Notes: generated by a model from the letters alone, not told the origin. Shown: positions 26,510 to 35,662, numbered from the stretch's first letter. The stretch: 64,000 bases of DNA from Pseudobacter sp051955275 (GCF_051955275.1 NZ_JBQCGW010000261.1:7518-71517); one strand, 5' to 3'. A program made the numbers and translations.

Positions 26510-27505
26510 TTATTGGATCAGGTACTTACCGTTCCGCTGAACCAGTTTGCATTCCATCAGGTTGCAAAGGATCTGCAGCGCCTGCTCTACCCCGGTCTGC
26601 CGGCTGAAGCTGGTAGTAATTCGCATATTCCTAAACGTTATACCCGGCACTTCGATCCTCACATTGTACATCCGCTCCAGATCAGCAATCACATCCAGCA
26701 GGGGTTCATCATCATACATGAGATTGCCCTCCTGCCAGGCAGCCACCTGGTTGATGCCCGACCTGCGGTCGGCAATGCCTTCCCCATTATTGTTCACTTT
26801 CACCTGCTGCCCCTGCGTAAGGGTAGCCACTTCTTTATCCATGAACTGAACTTTCACCTTTCCCCTTCGCACTGCCACCGTTACATTACTTAGATCATCA
26901 TAAGCCTTGATATTGAAGGCAGTGCCCAATACCGTGGTAGAAATTTTTCCTGTTCGGATGACAAATGGAACCCTGTCTGCATGTTTCACATCAAAGTAAG
27001 CTTCGCCGGAAAGAAAAACTTCGCGCTTTCCGTTCCCGAAGACTGGCGGAAACTCCAGTGTACTGGCGGCATTCAGCCAAACCTGCGTACTGTCTGGCAG
27101 GAGTACGTATCTGAATTCAGATCTTTCAGTTGATGACACTTGCATCTGCTTACCCGGCTTAGCATGGTCCGTATCCTTACCCGGTATCAGCCAGATGAAG
27201 CCGCAGATAGCTGCTGCAATGCCTGCACCAATCCAAAGCCTGCTGCTTTTTTTGCCTGTTGGGGTTTCAGTATCCTCTGGTATATGTTTGGAAAACCATT
27301 CCGGTTCAGGTAATACCAGGTTCCCGCTTTCATCCACATAAGTGATAGAGTTCTGTCCAAGTTCACTGTAAGCCTTACTGATCAGGTTGCGGAGGGTTTC
27401 ATCCCGCGAGGCATCACGCAGCAGTGCAAAGAATTCATCGAACTCCTTGCGGGTGCAATTATTCCCGAGATATTGCCTGAAAAGGTATCTGATCCTTTCT
27501 TCCAT
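26510..27505 (-). CDS. fecR: FecR-family anti-sigma factor
   Basis: Inner-membrane sigma regulator of 331 residues. A cytoplasmic N-terminal sigma-binding part (1-~85) precedes one transmembrane helix (LWIGAGIAAAICGFIWLI, ~88-107). The periplasmic FecR domain follows: LLPDSTQVWLNAASTLEFP, VFLSGEAYFDVKHADRVPF, TTVLGTAFNIKAYDD, and the C-terminal DUF4974-type domain (ADLERMYNVRIEV) that receives the STN signal. It sits between the sigma gene and SusC1, the classical Bacteroidota cell-surface signalling layout. Confidence 0.93.
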   Translation of the reverse strand: MEERIRYLFRQYLGNNCTRKEFDEFFALLRDASRDETLRNLISKAYSELGQNSITYVDESGNLVLPEPEWFSKHIPEDTETPTGKKSSRLWIGAGIAAAICGFIWLIPGKDTDHAKPGKQMQVSSTERSEFRYVLLPDSTQVWLNAASTLEFPPVFGNGKREVFLSGEAYFDVKHADRVPFVIRTGKISTTVLGTAFNIKAYDDLSNVTVAVRRGKVKVQFMDKEVATLTQGQQVKVNNNGEGIADRRSGINQVAAWQEGNLMYDDEPLLDVIADLERMYNVRIEVPGITFRNMRITTSFSRQTGVEQALQILCNLMECKLVQRNGKYLIQ

Positions 27506-27526
27506 AATTTGTATCTGAATGAGGGC

Positions 27527-27566
27527 AAAAAGAGATGCCTGCTTCTGGTAGACGAAGCAGGCATCT
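27527..27566 (-). terminator. Terminator-like hairpin between sigma and fecR
   Basis: A perfect 13-bp stem, AGATGCCTGCTTC (27533-27545) with GAAGCAGGCATCT (27554-27566), loop of 8. On the minus strand it is followed by CTTTTTG. It lies 30 nt beyond the sigma stop and 21 nt before the fecR start, so fecR and the SusC1 operon need read-through or their own promoter. Confidence 0.75.
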
Positions 27567-27596
27567 GTAAGTTCCTATCCGTTCCGGATATATTTT

Positions 27597-28157
27597 TTAT
27601 GGGAATATGATCCGGGATGTGCCATTCAGGAAACGCCTGATGGATTGCAGTGCAGACGAAAGCTGATTCTTAACGGTATGCTTCGATATCTGCAGTGTCT
27701 GCGCTATCTCCTGGTAATTCAGGCCTTTTTCCCTGTTCAACTCGTAGATCAGTTTTCGCTGTGCAGGCAGGCTGTCAATGGCCTTGCGGATGATCTGGTG
27801 GTATTCCTTTGTTTCAATCAGCACTTCAGGATTTTCCTGCTGATTGGGCAGGTTCTTCCAGATGGCTTCTTTCAAACGTCCGTCTGCAGCCGCTTTCCGG
27901 AGGAAGTCGATCACCTTGTTCTCAGTCATCCGGTAAAGCCAGGCTTCGATATTTTCGATCCTGTCGAGATCCTGGCGGCGTTCCCATAATTTGATGAATA
28001 CTTCCTGGATCACATCTTTGGCATACTGCTCGGATTTGGTGAGCTGTTGCGCCAGAGTGTACAACCGGTACTCATGCCTGCGGAACAACTCCTCGAAAAG
28101 CAATTCCAATGCTTTATCGTTGAGCGGCCGGTTGATATGGTGTCGGTTGTTATCCAT
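27597..28157 (-). CDS. ECF RNA polymerase sigma factor
   Basis: A 186-residue ECF sigma factor of the FecI-like Bacteroidota type. Region 2: YTLAQQLTKSEQYAKDVIQEVFIKLWERR, with AWLYRMTENKVIDFLRK. Region 4: AIDSLPAQRKLIYELNREKGLNYQEIAQTL, with the DNA-recognition helix ISKHTVKNQLSSALQSIRR. It would direct transcription of SusC1/SusD1 and perhaps SusC2/SusD2, under control of FecR. Its ATG is 3 bp beyond the stop of the lipoprotein gene that follows SusD2, so it may be expressed as part of the SusC2 operon. Confidence 0.94.
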   Translation of the reverse strand: MDNNRHHINRPLNDKALELLFEELFRRHEYRLYTLAQQLTKSEQYAKDVIQEVFIKLWERRQDLDRIENIEAWLYRMTENKVIDFLRKAAADGRLKEAIWKNLPNQQENPEVLIETKEYHQIIRKAIDSLPAQRKLIYELNREKGLNYQEIAQTLQISKHTVKNQLSSALQSIRRFLNGTSRIIFP

Positions 28158-28160
28158 CTG

Positions 28161-28634
28161 CTACTGCACTTTTACATAAACTGTTCTGATCACGTTCAGC
28201 GCATTCTGATTAAGGATCTCATATTCCAGTTTCACTACGGTGTTGGAAGCAACGGCAGGCATAACATAGGGTACAACCAGGGTGTCCAGTTTCTTGGCTG
28301 TGGAATATGCTTTTGCATAGGGCCATGTACCCACTTTGGTCCTTGTTCCTGCACCTATCGTATTGAATAAATTGATCTCCTTAACAGTGCTTTCTGAGAA
28401 GTACTGCAGCTCAGCCTTTACTTCATAACCGGCCGCAAACACAGTGGCAGAACCGGCTGAAGTGGCCAGTGTTTTTTTGGATGGAAGGTCCACCAGGCCA
28501 TTGGTACTTACCGGATAATAACCAACGCCGCTTGGCGCCACATTATCCCGGTTAAAATCCAGTTTATCTTTATCACAAGCTGCCAGCACACCCAGCAACA
28601 GTGAACAGACGATGATATATTGAATCTTTTTCAT
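28161..28634 (-). CDS. Hypothetical lipoprotein of the SusC2/SusD2 unit
   Basis: A 157-residue lipoprotein I cannot place in a named family. Lipobox LGVLAAC with Cys20, followed by acidic DKDKLDFNRDN, a pattern seen in surface-exposed Bacteroidota lipoproteins. The rest is beta-rich (KAELQYFSESTVKEINLF, VVKLEYEILNQNALNVIRT) and may be an immunoglobulin-like fold. Such third genes often follow SusCD and may bind glycan. Start at 28634 gives the signal peptide; an upstream ATG at 28685 adds 17 residues and overlaps the SusD2 stop. Confidence 0.78.
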   Translation of the reverse strand: MKKIQYIIVCSLLLGVLAACDKDKLDFNRDNVAPSGVGYYPVSTNGLVDLPSKKTLATSAGSATVFAAGYEVKAELQYFSESTVKEINLFNTIGAGTRTKVGTWPYAKAYSTAKKLDTLVVPYVMPAVASNTVVKLEYEILNQNALNVIRTVYVKVQ

Positions 28635-28659
28635 GATCAATTTTTTTAGTTGACAATGA

Positions 28660-30129
28660 TTATTGATCCCACCATAATTTTTCATTCATTGGCTTCAGGG
28701 AGCCCTGAGCATTGGGATTTCTGTTGATCTCCTCCAGCGGATACAGGGCGCGCCTGATGAACTGGCCATTCATGACAGGGTCCTGGTTGGAAGGCAGTGC
28801 AAAACCGATGAAGAGATTCGGATTGTAATCATACCTTCTTACATCCACCCACATATCAGGATGCAGGAACATGGCCACCATCTTTTCACGCATGATATGT
28901 TCCAGCCTGAGGCCTGCCGCTCCCACACTCACCTGCGCATTGTTAATGTAGTTATCAATATCCCCGGAGGCTACGCCCACCTTTGTCATGTTGGCGCGGA
29001 TGGCCGCCAGGTAAGCATCATAAGCCTCCTGGGTGCTGCCTGTTGAAACAGCAGTGCCTCCATTGGCAATGAAGCGCGCTTCTGCCTCAATCAGCTTCTG
29101 TTCAGCATAGGAGGCCATCACCAGCGGTGAAAGTCTGGTTGCGTAATAAGTGGCATCTGTGAGGTCTGCCGTATTACCGGTGAGCGATGCGCCATTCACA
29201 ATGCCTGTGTACTGCGCCTGGGCGGCGGGTTTGGAAATTATCTTCGATATCCTTGGATCAACCAACCCGGGATAAGCTGTTCCGTTGATGGCATCCACAA
29301 AACGTTTGGAAGGCCCGATCGTGTAAGTGGCGCTTCCGGAGATCCTGCCGGATACGTTCACAAACCACGGATTGGGATTACGTTCACTGAAGATCAGCTG
29401 GTAATCTTTTGCGCCGGGAGCATATGCATTGGCCACTGCGGCCAGCGCGTTATTGGCGGCTGTTGCAGCTCCTTTTTTGGTAGTGTGCATGTAAAGTCTT
29501 GCCTTCAATAGCCAGGCTGTTTTTTTCCATGCATCCATATCACCTGCAAAGATCAGGTCATCGGTACCGGGTTTGAGGCCCGCAGGGTTCGTCTGTGCAA
29601 TTTCATCAACGGCAGAGTCGAGATATTTGTGCATGAACGCATAGATATCTTCCTGTTTATCGTACCTGGGCTGGAGGATTTCCGGCGCCCTGAAAGCTTC
29701 TGTCAGTGGGAGATCGCCATAGGTATCTGTTGCCAGCGACATATTGGTTACAAATAGCACGCGTGCAATGGCGCGGTAATGCGGCGAACCCTGTTCCCTG
29801 GCCAGTTCCACCATCAGTTTGGAATTGGTAAGGGCAAGGAACAGACTTTCAAAACCAGAGTTGACCCGCACATCCTGGTTACGGTCGTCGTTGATCGGAC
29901 CGCCCGGATAGGATGCCATCTGCTGACTGAACATAGTGGTCACATATCCGAGTAACGTATGGCTGTTGGCTGTTGTATACTGTACTGCCGGCAATGCCGT
30001 TGCCAGTGTCAGAAAGGGAGCCCTGTTCGGGTTGATGTTCACATTGTCGTGCTCCACAAATTTTTTACAACCTGCCATCAGTACCAGTACACAGAGCAGT
30101 GCAATTCCTGTTTTTATTTTCTTGCTCAT
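28660..30129 (-). CDS. SusD/RagB-like nutrient-binding lipoprotein (SusD2)
   Basis: Surface nutrient-binding lid for SusC2. 489 residues; lipobox VLMAGC with Cys21; family features include YRAIARVLFVTNMSLATDTYGDLPLTEA, FAGDMDAWKKTAWLLKARLYMH and C-terminal HPDMWVDVRRYDYNP. Same SusD-like_2 type of layout as SusD1 but clearly different sequence, so the two pairs probably handle different ligands. It is 11 bp after SusC2, the same spacing as the other pair. Confidence 0.93.
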   Translation of the reverse strand: MSKKIKTGIALLCVLVLMAGCKKFVEHDNVNINPNRAPFLTLATALPAVQYTTANSHTLLGYVTTMFSQQMASYPGGPINDDRNQDVRVNSGFESLFLALTNSKLMVELAREQGSPHYRAIARVLFVTNMSLATDTYGDLPLTEAFRAPEILQPRYDKQEDIYAFMHKYLDSAVDEIAQTNPAGLKPGTDDLIFAGDMDAWKKTAWLLKARLYMHTTKKGAATAANNALAAVANAYAPGAKDYQLIFSERNPNPWFVNVSGRISGSATYTIGPSKRFVDAINGTAYPGLVDPRISKIISKPAAQAQYTGIVNGASLTGNTADLTDATYYATRLSPLVMASYAEQKLIEAEARFIANGGTAVSTGSTQEAYDAYLAAIRANMTKVGVASGDIDNYINNAQVSVGAAGLRLEHIMREKMVAMFLHPDMWVDVRRYDYNPNLFIGFALPSNQDPVMNGQFIRRALYPLEEINRNPNAQGSLKPMNEKLWWDQ

Positions 30130-30140
30130 GTTGTCAGGTT

Positions 30141-33100
30141 TTAAAAATTAATATTCAGGTTGAAGATCCAGCTGCTGAAATTGGGAATATTACTTCCTGT
30201 AAAGCCGTAAGCATTATAGCCTGTGGCAAAGGCGCTGCTCTGGGGATCATATCCGCTGTAGCGCGTCCACAAAATGAAGTTGCTTCCGGTTACTCCAACA
30301 GTTGCATTCTTTATGAAGCGGGTTTTTTCCAGCACTTTCTTCGGCAGTGAGTAACTCACCGACACGTTCCTCAATCTCAGCCAGCTTGCGTCCTGAATGA
30401 TTATGTCTGTGATATTGTTGAAGAAGTTGTTGTTACGGTAGAAGTTATGATCCAGCACAACAGGGATATCGTTCTCCTTACCATCCGAGATCTTTATTCC
30501 ATTGTATACGATCTGCTGGTACCTGTTCTCTGTGATCTTCAATACGCCGTTACGGATAGCATTACGCATGGTCACGTCAAAGAGATCGCCTCCTTTCTTG
30601 TATTCAAGCAGTCCGCTGACACTCCAGTTCTTCCAGGTGAGTGTGGTAGACACGCTTCCCAGCCAGTCAGGGAATGCATTGCCCGACTTCACAAACTGTT
30701 TGGTGAAATCAGGGAATCCGCTGGGAAGGATCAGCAGCCTGCCGTTCTCGTCACGCCTGTAGGCCGTTCCCCAGAGATCACCCGCAGAACCGCCGACGGT
30801 GAGCTTGTTGATCACACGACCTTCATCATAGAAGATGATATCCGAAATACCCTGTCTGATCTCCACAACCGTATTCCTGTTGCGGCTCCAGTTGGCAGTG
30901 ATGCTCCAGTTGAGATCTTTTTGTTTTATTGGAGTGCCCGTGATCTCCACTTCAATGCCTTCATTCCTGATACTTCCGGCATTGGTGATATAAGAGGAGT
31001 ATCCTGCTGTGTTGGAAATGGGTACAGGAATGATCTGATCAACGTTCTTACTGTTGTAATAAGTGAAGTCGAGGTTGATCCTGTCTTTCAGGAAATGCAG
31101 TTCCGTTCCCACTTCAAATGATTTCTGCATCTCAGGTTTGAGATTGGGATCCGAGAACTGTGTGGCTCTCAGGAAACCCACCTGGGTGGAAGCTCCGCTG
31201 ATGAAAGGAAATCCTCTCGGAGCAGCGTAGTAAGGGCCATTGCTGTATGGCGGTGCGTCTTTACCAACCTGCGCATAAGAGGCACGTAGCTTTCCGAAGT
31301 TGAGAATATTGTTACCGATATTATGAAGATCGGTGAAGATATAACTGAGGCTCACGGCCGGATAGAAGAATGAATTGTTGCCGGAGGGAAGTGTGGAGCT
31401 CCAGTCGTTACGGCCGGTAAGCTCTACATACACTGCGTTCCTGAACCCGAACTTTGCGCTTCCGAAAATACCTGCATATCTTCTCCTGGTGGTTGCTCTT
31501 GCGTTGAACTGGTTCAGCGTATTGCTGAGATCATAGAAGCCAGCAAGACCAAATCTTTCACCACGGTTATTGATGATATCGGTGTAAGTAACCTGTGCAT
31601 TATTACCAGCCATCAATGTATAATCGAAATCTTCATTGATCTGATCCTGCCAGGTGAGGAAGGCGTTACTGTTCACATCCCGGCTGGTGATCCTTTCCTC
31701 CACAATGAAACCTCCGTTTGCAATAGCAAGGTCAAGTGTGGTAGGGTCGCCGGGATACCTGGGACCAGGCACTACGCGTGTGCGGTTATCACTGAAGAAA
31801 TCACCACCGATCTTATAATCGAATTTCAGGCGTGGAATGATGGTCCAGGTAAGGCCCATATTTCCCACGATCCTGAACACATTGCTTTTCATCTGGCTGA
31901 AACGGGCAACGTACAGTGGGTTATCGATAATGCCGGGAGCATACACTTTCATACTTCCATCAGCATTCATATAATCACGCACATCGATGGTGGTGGTATG
32001 ATAAGATAAGGAAGTCATAACTCCTTTATCACCAGCTGAAGGTTGCGTATTCTGCGAAGTAGTGAGTGTTGCGGAAGCACTCACACTGAATTTCTCAGAC
32101 ACCTGTGTCTGCCCTGCGAGCTTGAACGTGTACCTGTCGAATTTGGTGGAAGGCAGGATACCCGACTGGTTCAATGCAGATACAGAACTGTAATAAGATG
32201 TTCTGCCGCTGCCTCCCTGCAATGTTACAGAGTTATTGTAACGATGCCCGGTTTCAAATGCTCCTTTGAAATTGTTAAATACAGGATCTGCATCTGTGCG
32301 CAGTGGTCCGAATGTCTGGAACCTGTTGGGCGATCCGTCTGAGTTGAATGCAAGCCTGCCCTGCTGACCTTCCCGGTATTTTGTTTGAATATCCGGATAC
32401 TTGGTCAGGTAATCCCATGAGGCTGAAGTGCTCAAACCCACGCTGAGCTTGCCTGTTGAACCACGCTTGGTGGTGATCACCAGCACACCGTTGGCGGCCT
32501 TGAGACCATAGAGAGCGGTAGCACCTGCGCCTTTCAGCACAGAGATGGATTCGATATCATCCGGGTTGATATCCAGACCGCGGTTGCCGTAAGCAAACTG
32601 ATCGTTGCTGGCGGCCTGCAGCAGGTTGGTGCCGGTGCTGGGTGTCATGGTGCCCGAGCTGGTAGAGTTGTTCACAGGCACCCCGTCGATAACGATCAAT
32701 GGCTGGTTGTCTGCACCCGGGCTGAGTGAACTCATACCACGGATAATGATATCCGTACCTGCCCCGGGAGCGCCGCCGGAAGAAGTGATGTTCACGCCAC
32801 TTACTTTTCCCTGAATGGCATTGATGAAACTGTTCTCACGTCCCTTGGTAAGCTCTGCGGAAGTAACTTCCTGCACGTTGTAACCCAGTGTTTTCTTTTT
32901 CTGTTTGAAACCGAATGCGGCGGTAACCACCACTTCGGATAAGTTGGCGCTGCCCTGCAAAACAACCGTGTAATCAGTACTGTCGGTCAGTTCGATCTCA
33001 CGGGTGGAGAAACCAGAAGAAGAAACCACCAGTACTGCTTTGCCCGCAGGTACTGTGATGAGGAACCGGCCGTCATCAGCAGCTGATACGCCTGATTTGG

Positions 33101-33248
33101 AACCCTTGAGAAGAATGGTAGCGAGTGGAATGGGTGCACCTTTATCATCGGTGACCTTGCCTGTGATCTGTCTTGATTGACCAAAGAGAGTTAATGGGAG
33201 AAGGAATAATAGTAATATCCCCCACTGGTACAGCAGTCTTCCTTTCAT
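30141..33248 (-). CDS. SusC/RagA TonB-dependent outer-membrane transporter (SusC2)
   Basis: TonB-dependent importer of 1035 residues. Signal peptide (ILLLFLLPLTLFG), carboxypeptidase-like domain (QITGKVTDDKGAPIPLATI, ~27-105), plug (DIIIRGMSSLSPGADNQPLIV, SVLKGAGATALYGLKAANGV) and barrel ending FNLNINF. Unlike SusC1 it has no STN domain, so it cannot signal to FecR itself. It is first in a minus-strand run with SusD2, the lipoprotein and the sigma gene. I find no exact TAnnTTTG box in the ~190 bp between its start and the upstream terminator, which would fit use of an alternative sigma factor. Confidence 0.94.
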   Translation of the reverse strand: MKGRLLYQWGILLLFLLPLTLFGQSRQITGKVTDDKGAPIPLATILLKGSKSGVSAADDGRFLITVPAGKAVLVVSSSGFSTREIELTDSTDYTVVLQGSANLSEVVVTAAFGFKQKKKTLGYNVQEVTSAELTKGRENSFINAIQGKVSGVNITSSGGAPGAGTDIIIRGMSSLSPGADNQPLIVIDGVPVNNSTSSGTMTPSTGTNLLQAASNDQFAYGNRGLDINPDDIESISVLKGAGATALYGLKAANGVLVITTKRGSTGKLSVGLSTSASWDYLTKYPDIQTKYREGQQGRLAFNSDGSPNRFQTFGPLRTDADPVFNNFKGAFETGHRYNNSVTLQGGSGRTSYYSSVSALNQSGILPSTKFDRYTFKLAGQTQVSEKFSVSASATLTTSQNTQPSAGDKGVMTSLSYHTTTIDVRDYMNADGSMKVYAPGIIDNPLYVARFSQMKSNVFRIVGNMGLTWTIIPRLKFDYKIGGDFFSDNRTRVVPGPRYPGDPTTLDLAIANGGFIVEERITSRDVNSNAFLTWQDQINEDFDYTLMAGNNAQVTYTDIINNRGERFGLAGFYDLSNTLNQFNARATTRRRYAGIFGSAKFGFRNAVYVELTGRNDWSSTLPSGNNSFFYPAVSLSYIFTDLHNIGNNILNFGKLRASYAQVGKDAPPYSNGPYYAAPRGFPFISGASTQVGFLRATQFSDPNLKPEMQKSFEVGTELHFLKDRINLDFTYYNSKNVDQIIPVPISNTAGYSSYITNAGSIRNEGIEVEITGTPIKQKDLNWSITANWSRNRNTVVEIRQGISDIIFYDEGRVINKLTVGGSAGDLWGTAYRRDENGRLLILPSGFPDFTKQFVKSGNAFPDWLGSVSTTLTWKNWSVSGLLEYKKGGDLFDVTMRNAIRNGVLKITENRYQQIVYNGIKISDGKENDIPVVLDHNFYRNNNFFNNITDIIIQDASWLRLRNVSVSYSLPKKVLEKTRFIKNATVGVTGSNFILWTRYSGYDPQSSAFATGYNAYGFTGSNIPNFSSWIFNLNINF

Positions 33249-33439
33249 TGCAGTTAGTTTATGTTTGGAATGGGATTACTGTAAGTTAAGGGATAGAGCT
33301 TACAATACCGCAATTTGCTGCATGATTATGCACGGTAATTCTTACTTCTTCCGGATTTATGCCGTGTTCTGTCTGCATCATGGGGAAACTGCCCCGTGCC
33401 GGTCAGGCCGCCTGCAAAAAACTGCAAGGATTTGGATAT

Positions 33440-33479
33440 AAAAAGCAACGCTGCCGCAAAAGACCTGCGGCAGCGTTGC
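33440..33479 (-). terminator. Terminator after the DUF1080 gene
   Basis: A perfect 13-bp stem, GCAACGCTGCCGC (33445-33457) with GCGGCAGCGTTGC (33467-33479), followed on the minus strand by TTTTTATA. It separates the Gfo/Idh-DUF1080 unit from SusC2. Confidence 0.85.
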
Positions 33480-33496
33480 GGTTAACCACATTATTT

Positions 33497-34201
33497 TCAG
33501 AGCGGTCTGACCTTGATATTCCTGAACCAGATGCCGCCACCATGGTCCTGCAATGCAAGATGCCCTGTTTTACGCATGCCGTAATCAGGTTTGTCTTTCC
33601 ACTTGCCGTTGGCTTTACGTTGCTCCCAGTCCGGCGTCCAGAGATCGAAGTCAACCACTTTTTCTCCGTTGAGCCAGTGCTCTACGTGGGCACCTTTTAC
33701 AATGATCCTGCTGTGATTGTATTCACCGGCAGGTTTGGCCATTATCTTTGCAGGAGGATGCATGGCATAGTCTGAACCACTTTTCTGCCAGTCTTCTAAC
33801 TGTTCCGGGTAACCGAGATCATCGATAAGCTGGTATTCCGGTCCTGTTTCAAAAGTGGCGCCATGATCTTCGCTCACATGGTACATGGCCCCGGAATTGG
33901 CGCCCTTCGCCACTTTCCAGTCGAAAGCAAATTCAAAGCTGCCGTACTGGTTGTTGGTAACCAGGTCAGCGCGATGCTGCACACCGGTTTCTTTGCAGTG
34001 CAGTTCTCCGTTCACTACTTCCCAACCATCTGAACTGGCATTTTTATAAGGTCTCCACTGGTGGGTATTCTTTCCGTTGAAGAGCAGTTGCCAACCTTCT
34101 TTTTTTTCTTTCGTTGAAAGCGTGTTGTGTTTGTCCTGCATAAAAAGCGTCATACTGGTTAGCGTGATCACTCCTGCGAGAGGTAGGATGAAGAGTTTCA
34201 T
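33497..34201 (-). CDS. DUF1080 (3-keto-disaccharide hydrolase-like) exported protein
   Basis: A 234-residue exported protein with an N-terminal signal sequence (LFILPLAGVITLTSMTLF) and a DUF1080 beta-jelly-roll domain: GWQLLFNGKNTHQWRPYKN, NNQYGSFEFAFDWKVAKGANSGAMYHV, GPEYQLIDD and C-terminal GGGIWFRNIKVRPL. DUF1080 enzymes are known to cleave 3-keto-glycosides or 3-keto-disaccharides after an oxidoreductase has oxidised the sugar C3. The 10-bp gap to the Gfo/Idh gene supports that partnership. ATG at 34201 is preferred over TTG two codons earlier. Confidence 0.88.
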   Translation of the reverse strand: MKLFILPLAGVITLTSMTLFMQDKHNTLSTKEKKEGWQLLFNGKNTHQWRPYKNASSDGWEVVNGELHCKETGVQHRADLVTNNQYGSFEFAFDWKVAKGANSGAMYHVSEDHGATFETGPEYQLIDDLGYPEQLEDWQKSGSDYAMHPPAKIMAKPAGEYNHSRIIVKGAHVEHWLNGEKVVDFDLWTPDWEQRKANGKWKDKPDYGMRKTGHLALQDHGGGIWFRNIKVRPL

Positions 34202-34211
34202 TTGCAATATT

Positions 34212-35570
34212 TTATCCGATGAGTTTCATGTTTACAGGATCCCATTTGATGGCCTTCTCTTTATAATAGCTATCGTTACAAAGCAGTGCCGGCGCAGCTG
34301 CGCGATAACCGAACACAGCATCTTCAATCACGGGCTTTCCGCCGCGGATAGCTCGGATCCAGTTGAAGTGGTGATCATAATGCGCGCCTTTATAACCATC
34401 TTCCACTTTGAAAACAGTTGTTTCCGCTTCTTTTATTTTCTTCCTGTCATAGTCCTTGTCGTACCTTCTTTCTGCAAAGTATTTGGCGTATTCATCAGGA
34501 GGCCAGAATTTGTTTTTGATGAGCGTTACCTTATCCCATTCTACCAGCATGGCTCCTTCATTACCTACAAGTCGCAGGGAGTTATCTCCACTGGTGCCAT
34601 CCACAAAGTTTACGCGAAGGCTGAGGTTGAAAGCAGGGTGTGCTAACGCCTGGGGATAATCGAACATGCCGAGCAGTATATCGGGGACTTCGCGTCCGTC
34701 TTTCCAGTAGCGCAGTCCGCCGGTGCTCATGATCTTGTTGGGGCCATTGGAACCAACGATATAATGAAGGCTGGAGAAAAGGTGGATGAAGAGGTCGCCG
34801 GAAACGCCGGTGCCATAATCTTTGAAGCAGCGCCAGCGGAAGAAACGTTTTGGATCGAAGGGGCGGTCGGGCTTACCGTGCAGGAAGGTTTTCCAGTCAA
34901 CGGTCTGCGGATTTCCATCTTCCGGCATATTGTACTGCCAGGCGCCTCCGGGTGTATTGCGGGCCCAGAAGCCTTCAGCATAATTGAGCTGACCGATGGC
35001 TCCGGCTTCAAAGAGTTCTTTTGCTTTTTCGTTGCCCAGTGAGCTCATGCCCTGGCTGCCAACCTGGAATACCACTTTGTTCTTAGCCTGTGCGGCAATC
35101 ACTGCCGGGCCTTCGGTAATATCGTGCACCATGGGTTTTTCGCAGTATACGGCCTTGCCACTGTTCATGGCATCCACGGAAATATCCTTGTGCCAGTGAT
35201 CCGGAGTGGCAACTATAACGGCATCGATGTCTTTGCGGGCAATGATCTCGCGATAATCCTTTGTGGTGAAGATATCGTTGCCATACTTCTTTTTAGCCTG
35301 GTCCAGGCGGCCGGTGTAGAGGTCGCAGGCGGCAACCAGCTTAACGCCGGGGATGCTGATGGCGGTTTGTGCATCTCCATTACCCATATCGCCGGCGCCG
35401 ATGAGGGCGATCTGGATATTATCGTTGGGCGACTGGTACTTTCTGGTCAGCTGTTCCGTGTGTGGAAGGTTTTCAGCAGCATTGGCAATGCCTGGCAGTA
35501 ATGCGGATGCAGCCACGCCTTTACTGAGCTTCTGTATAAAGGCGCGCCTCGCATGCGTGGATTTGCTCAT
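34212..35570 (-). CDS. Tat-exported Gfo/Idh/MocA-family oxidoreductase
   Basis: NAD(P)-type sugar oxidoreductase of 452 residues. The N terminus is a twin-arginine signal (ARRAFIQKLSKG, then ASALLPGIANA), implying folded export with cofactor. Rossmann motif LIGAGDMGNGDAQ, then VIVATPDHWHKDISVDAMNSGK and the family EKP motif in VYCEKPMVHD; the conserved His/substrate region includes SGDLFIHLFSSLHYIVG. It probably oxidises a sugar hydroxyl (C3 in characterised partners) in the periplasm so that the DUF1080 protein can cleave the product. First gene of the two-gene unit upstream of SusC2; tatC is at 57239. Confidence 0.92.
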   Translation of the reverse strand: MSKSTHARRAFIQKLSKGVAASALLPGIANAAENLPHTEQLTRKYQSPNDNIQIALIGAGDMGNGDAQTAISIPGVKLVAACDLYTGRLDQAKKKYGNDIFTTKDYREIIARKDIDAVIVATPDHWHKDISVDAMNSGKAVYCEKPMVHDITEGPAVIAAQAKNKVVFQVGSQGMSSLGNEKAKELFEAGAIGQLNYAEGFWARNTPGGAWQYNMPEDGNPQTVDWKTFLHGKPDRPFDPKRFFRWRCFKDYGTGVSGDLFIHLFSSLHYIVGSNGPNKIMSTGGLRYWKDGREVPDILLGMFDYPQALAHPAFNLSLRVNFVDGTSGDNSLRLVGNEGAMLVEWDKVTLIKNKFWPPDEYAKYFAERRYDKDYDRKKIKEAETTVFKVEDGYKGAHYDHHFNWIRAIRGGKPVIEDAVFGYRAAAPALLCNDSYYKEKAIKWDPVNMKLIG

Positions 35571-35662
35571 GGGAATGATGTCTGGTTAGGTGAACGGTTT
35601 GTGTAATCGGAAACTAATTTACAATAAAATGGTGAGTTGCCTGCCTGGCTTATCAGTCAGAG

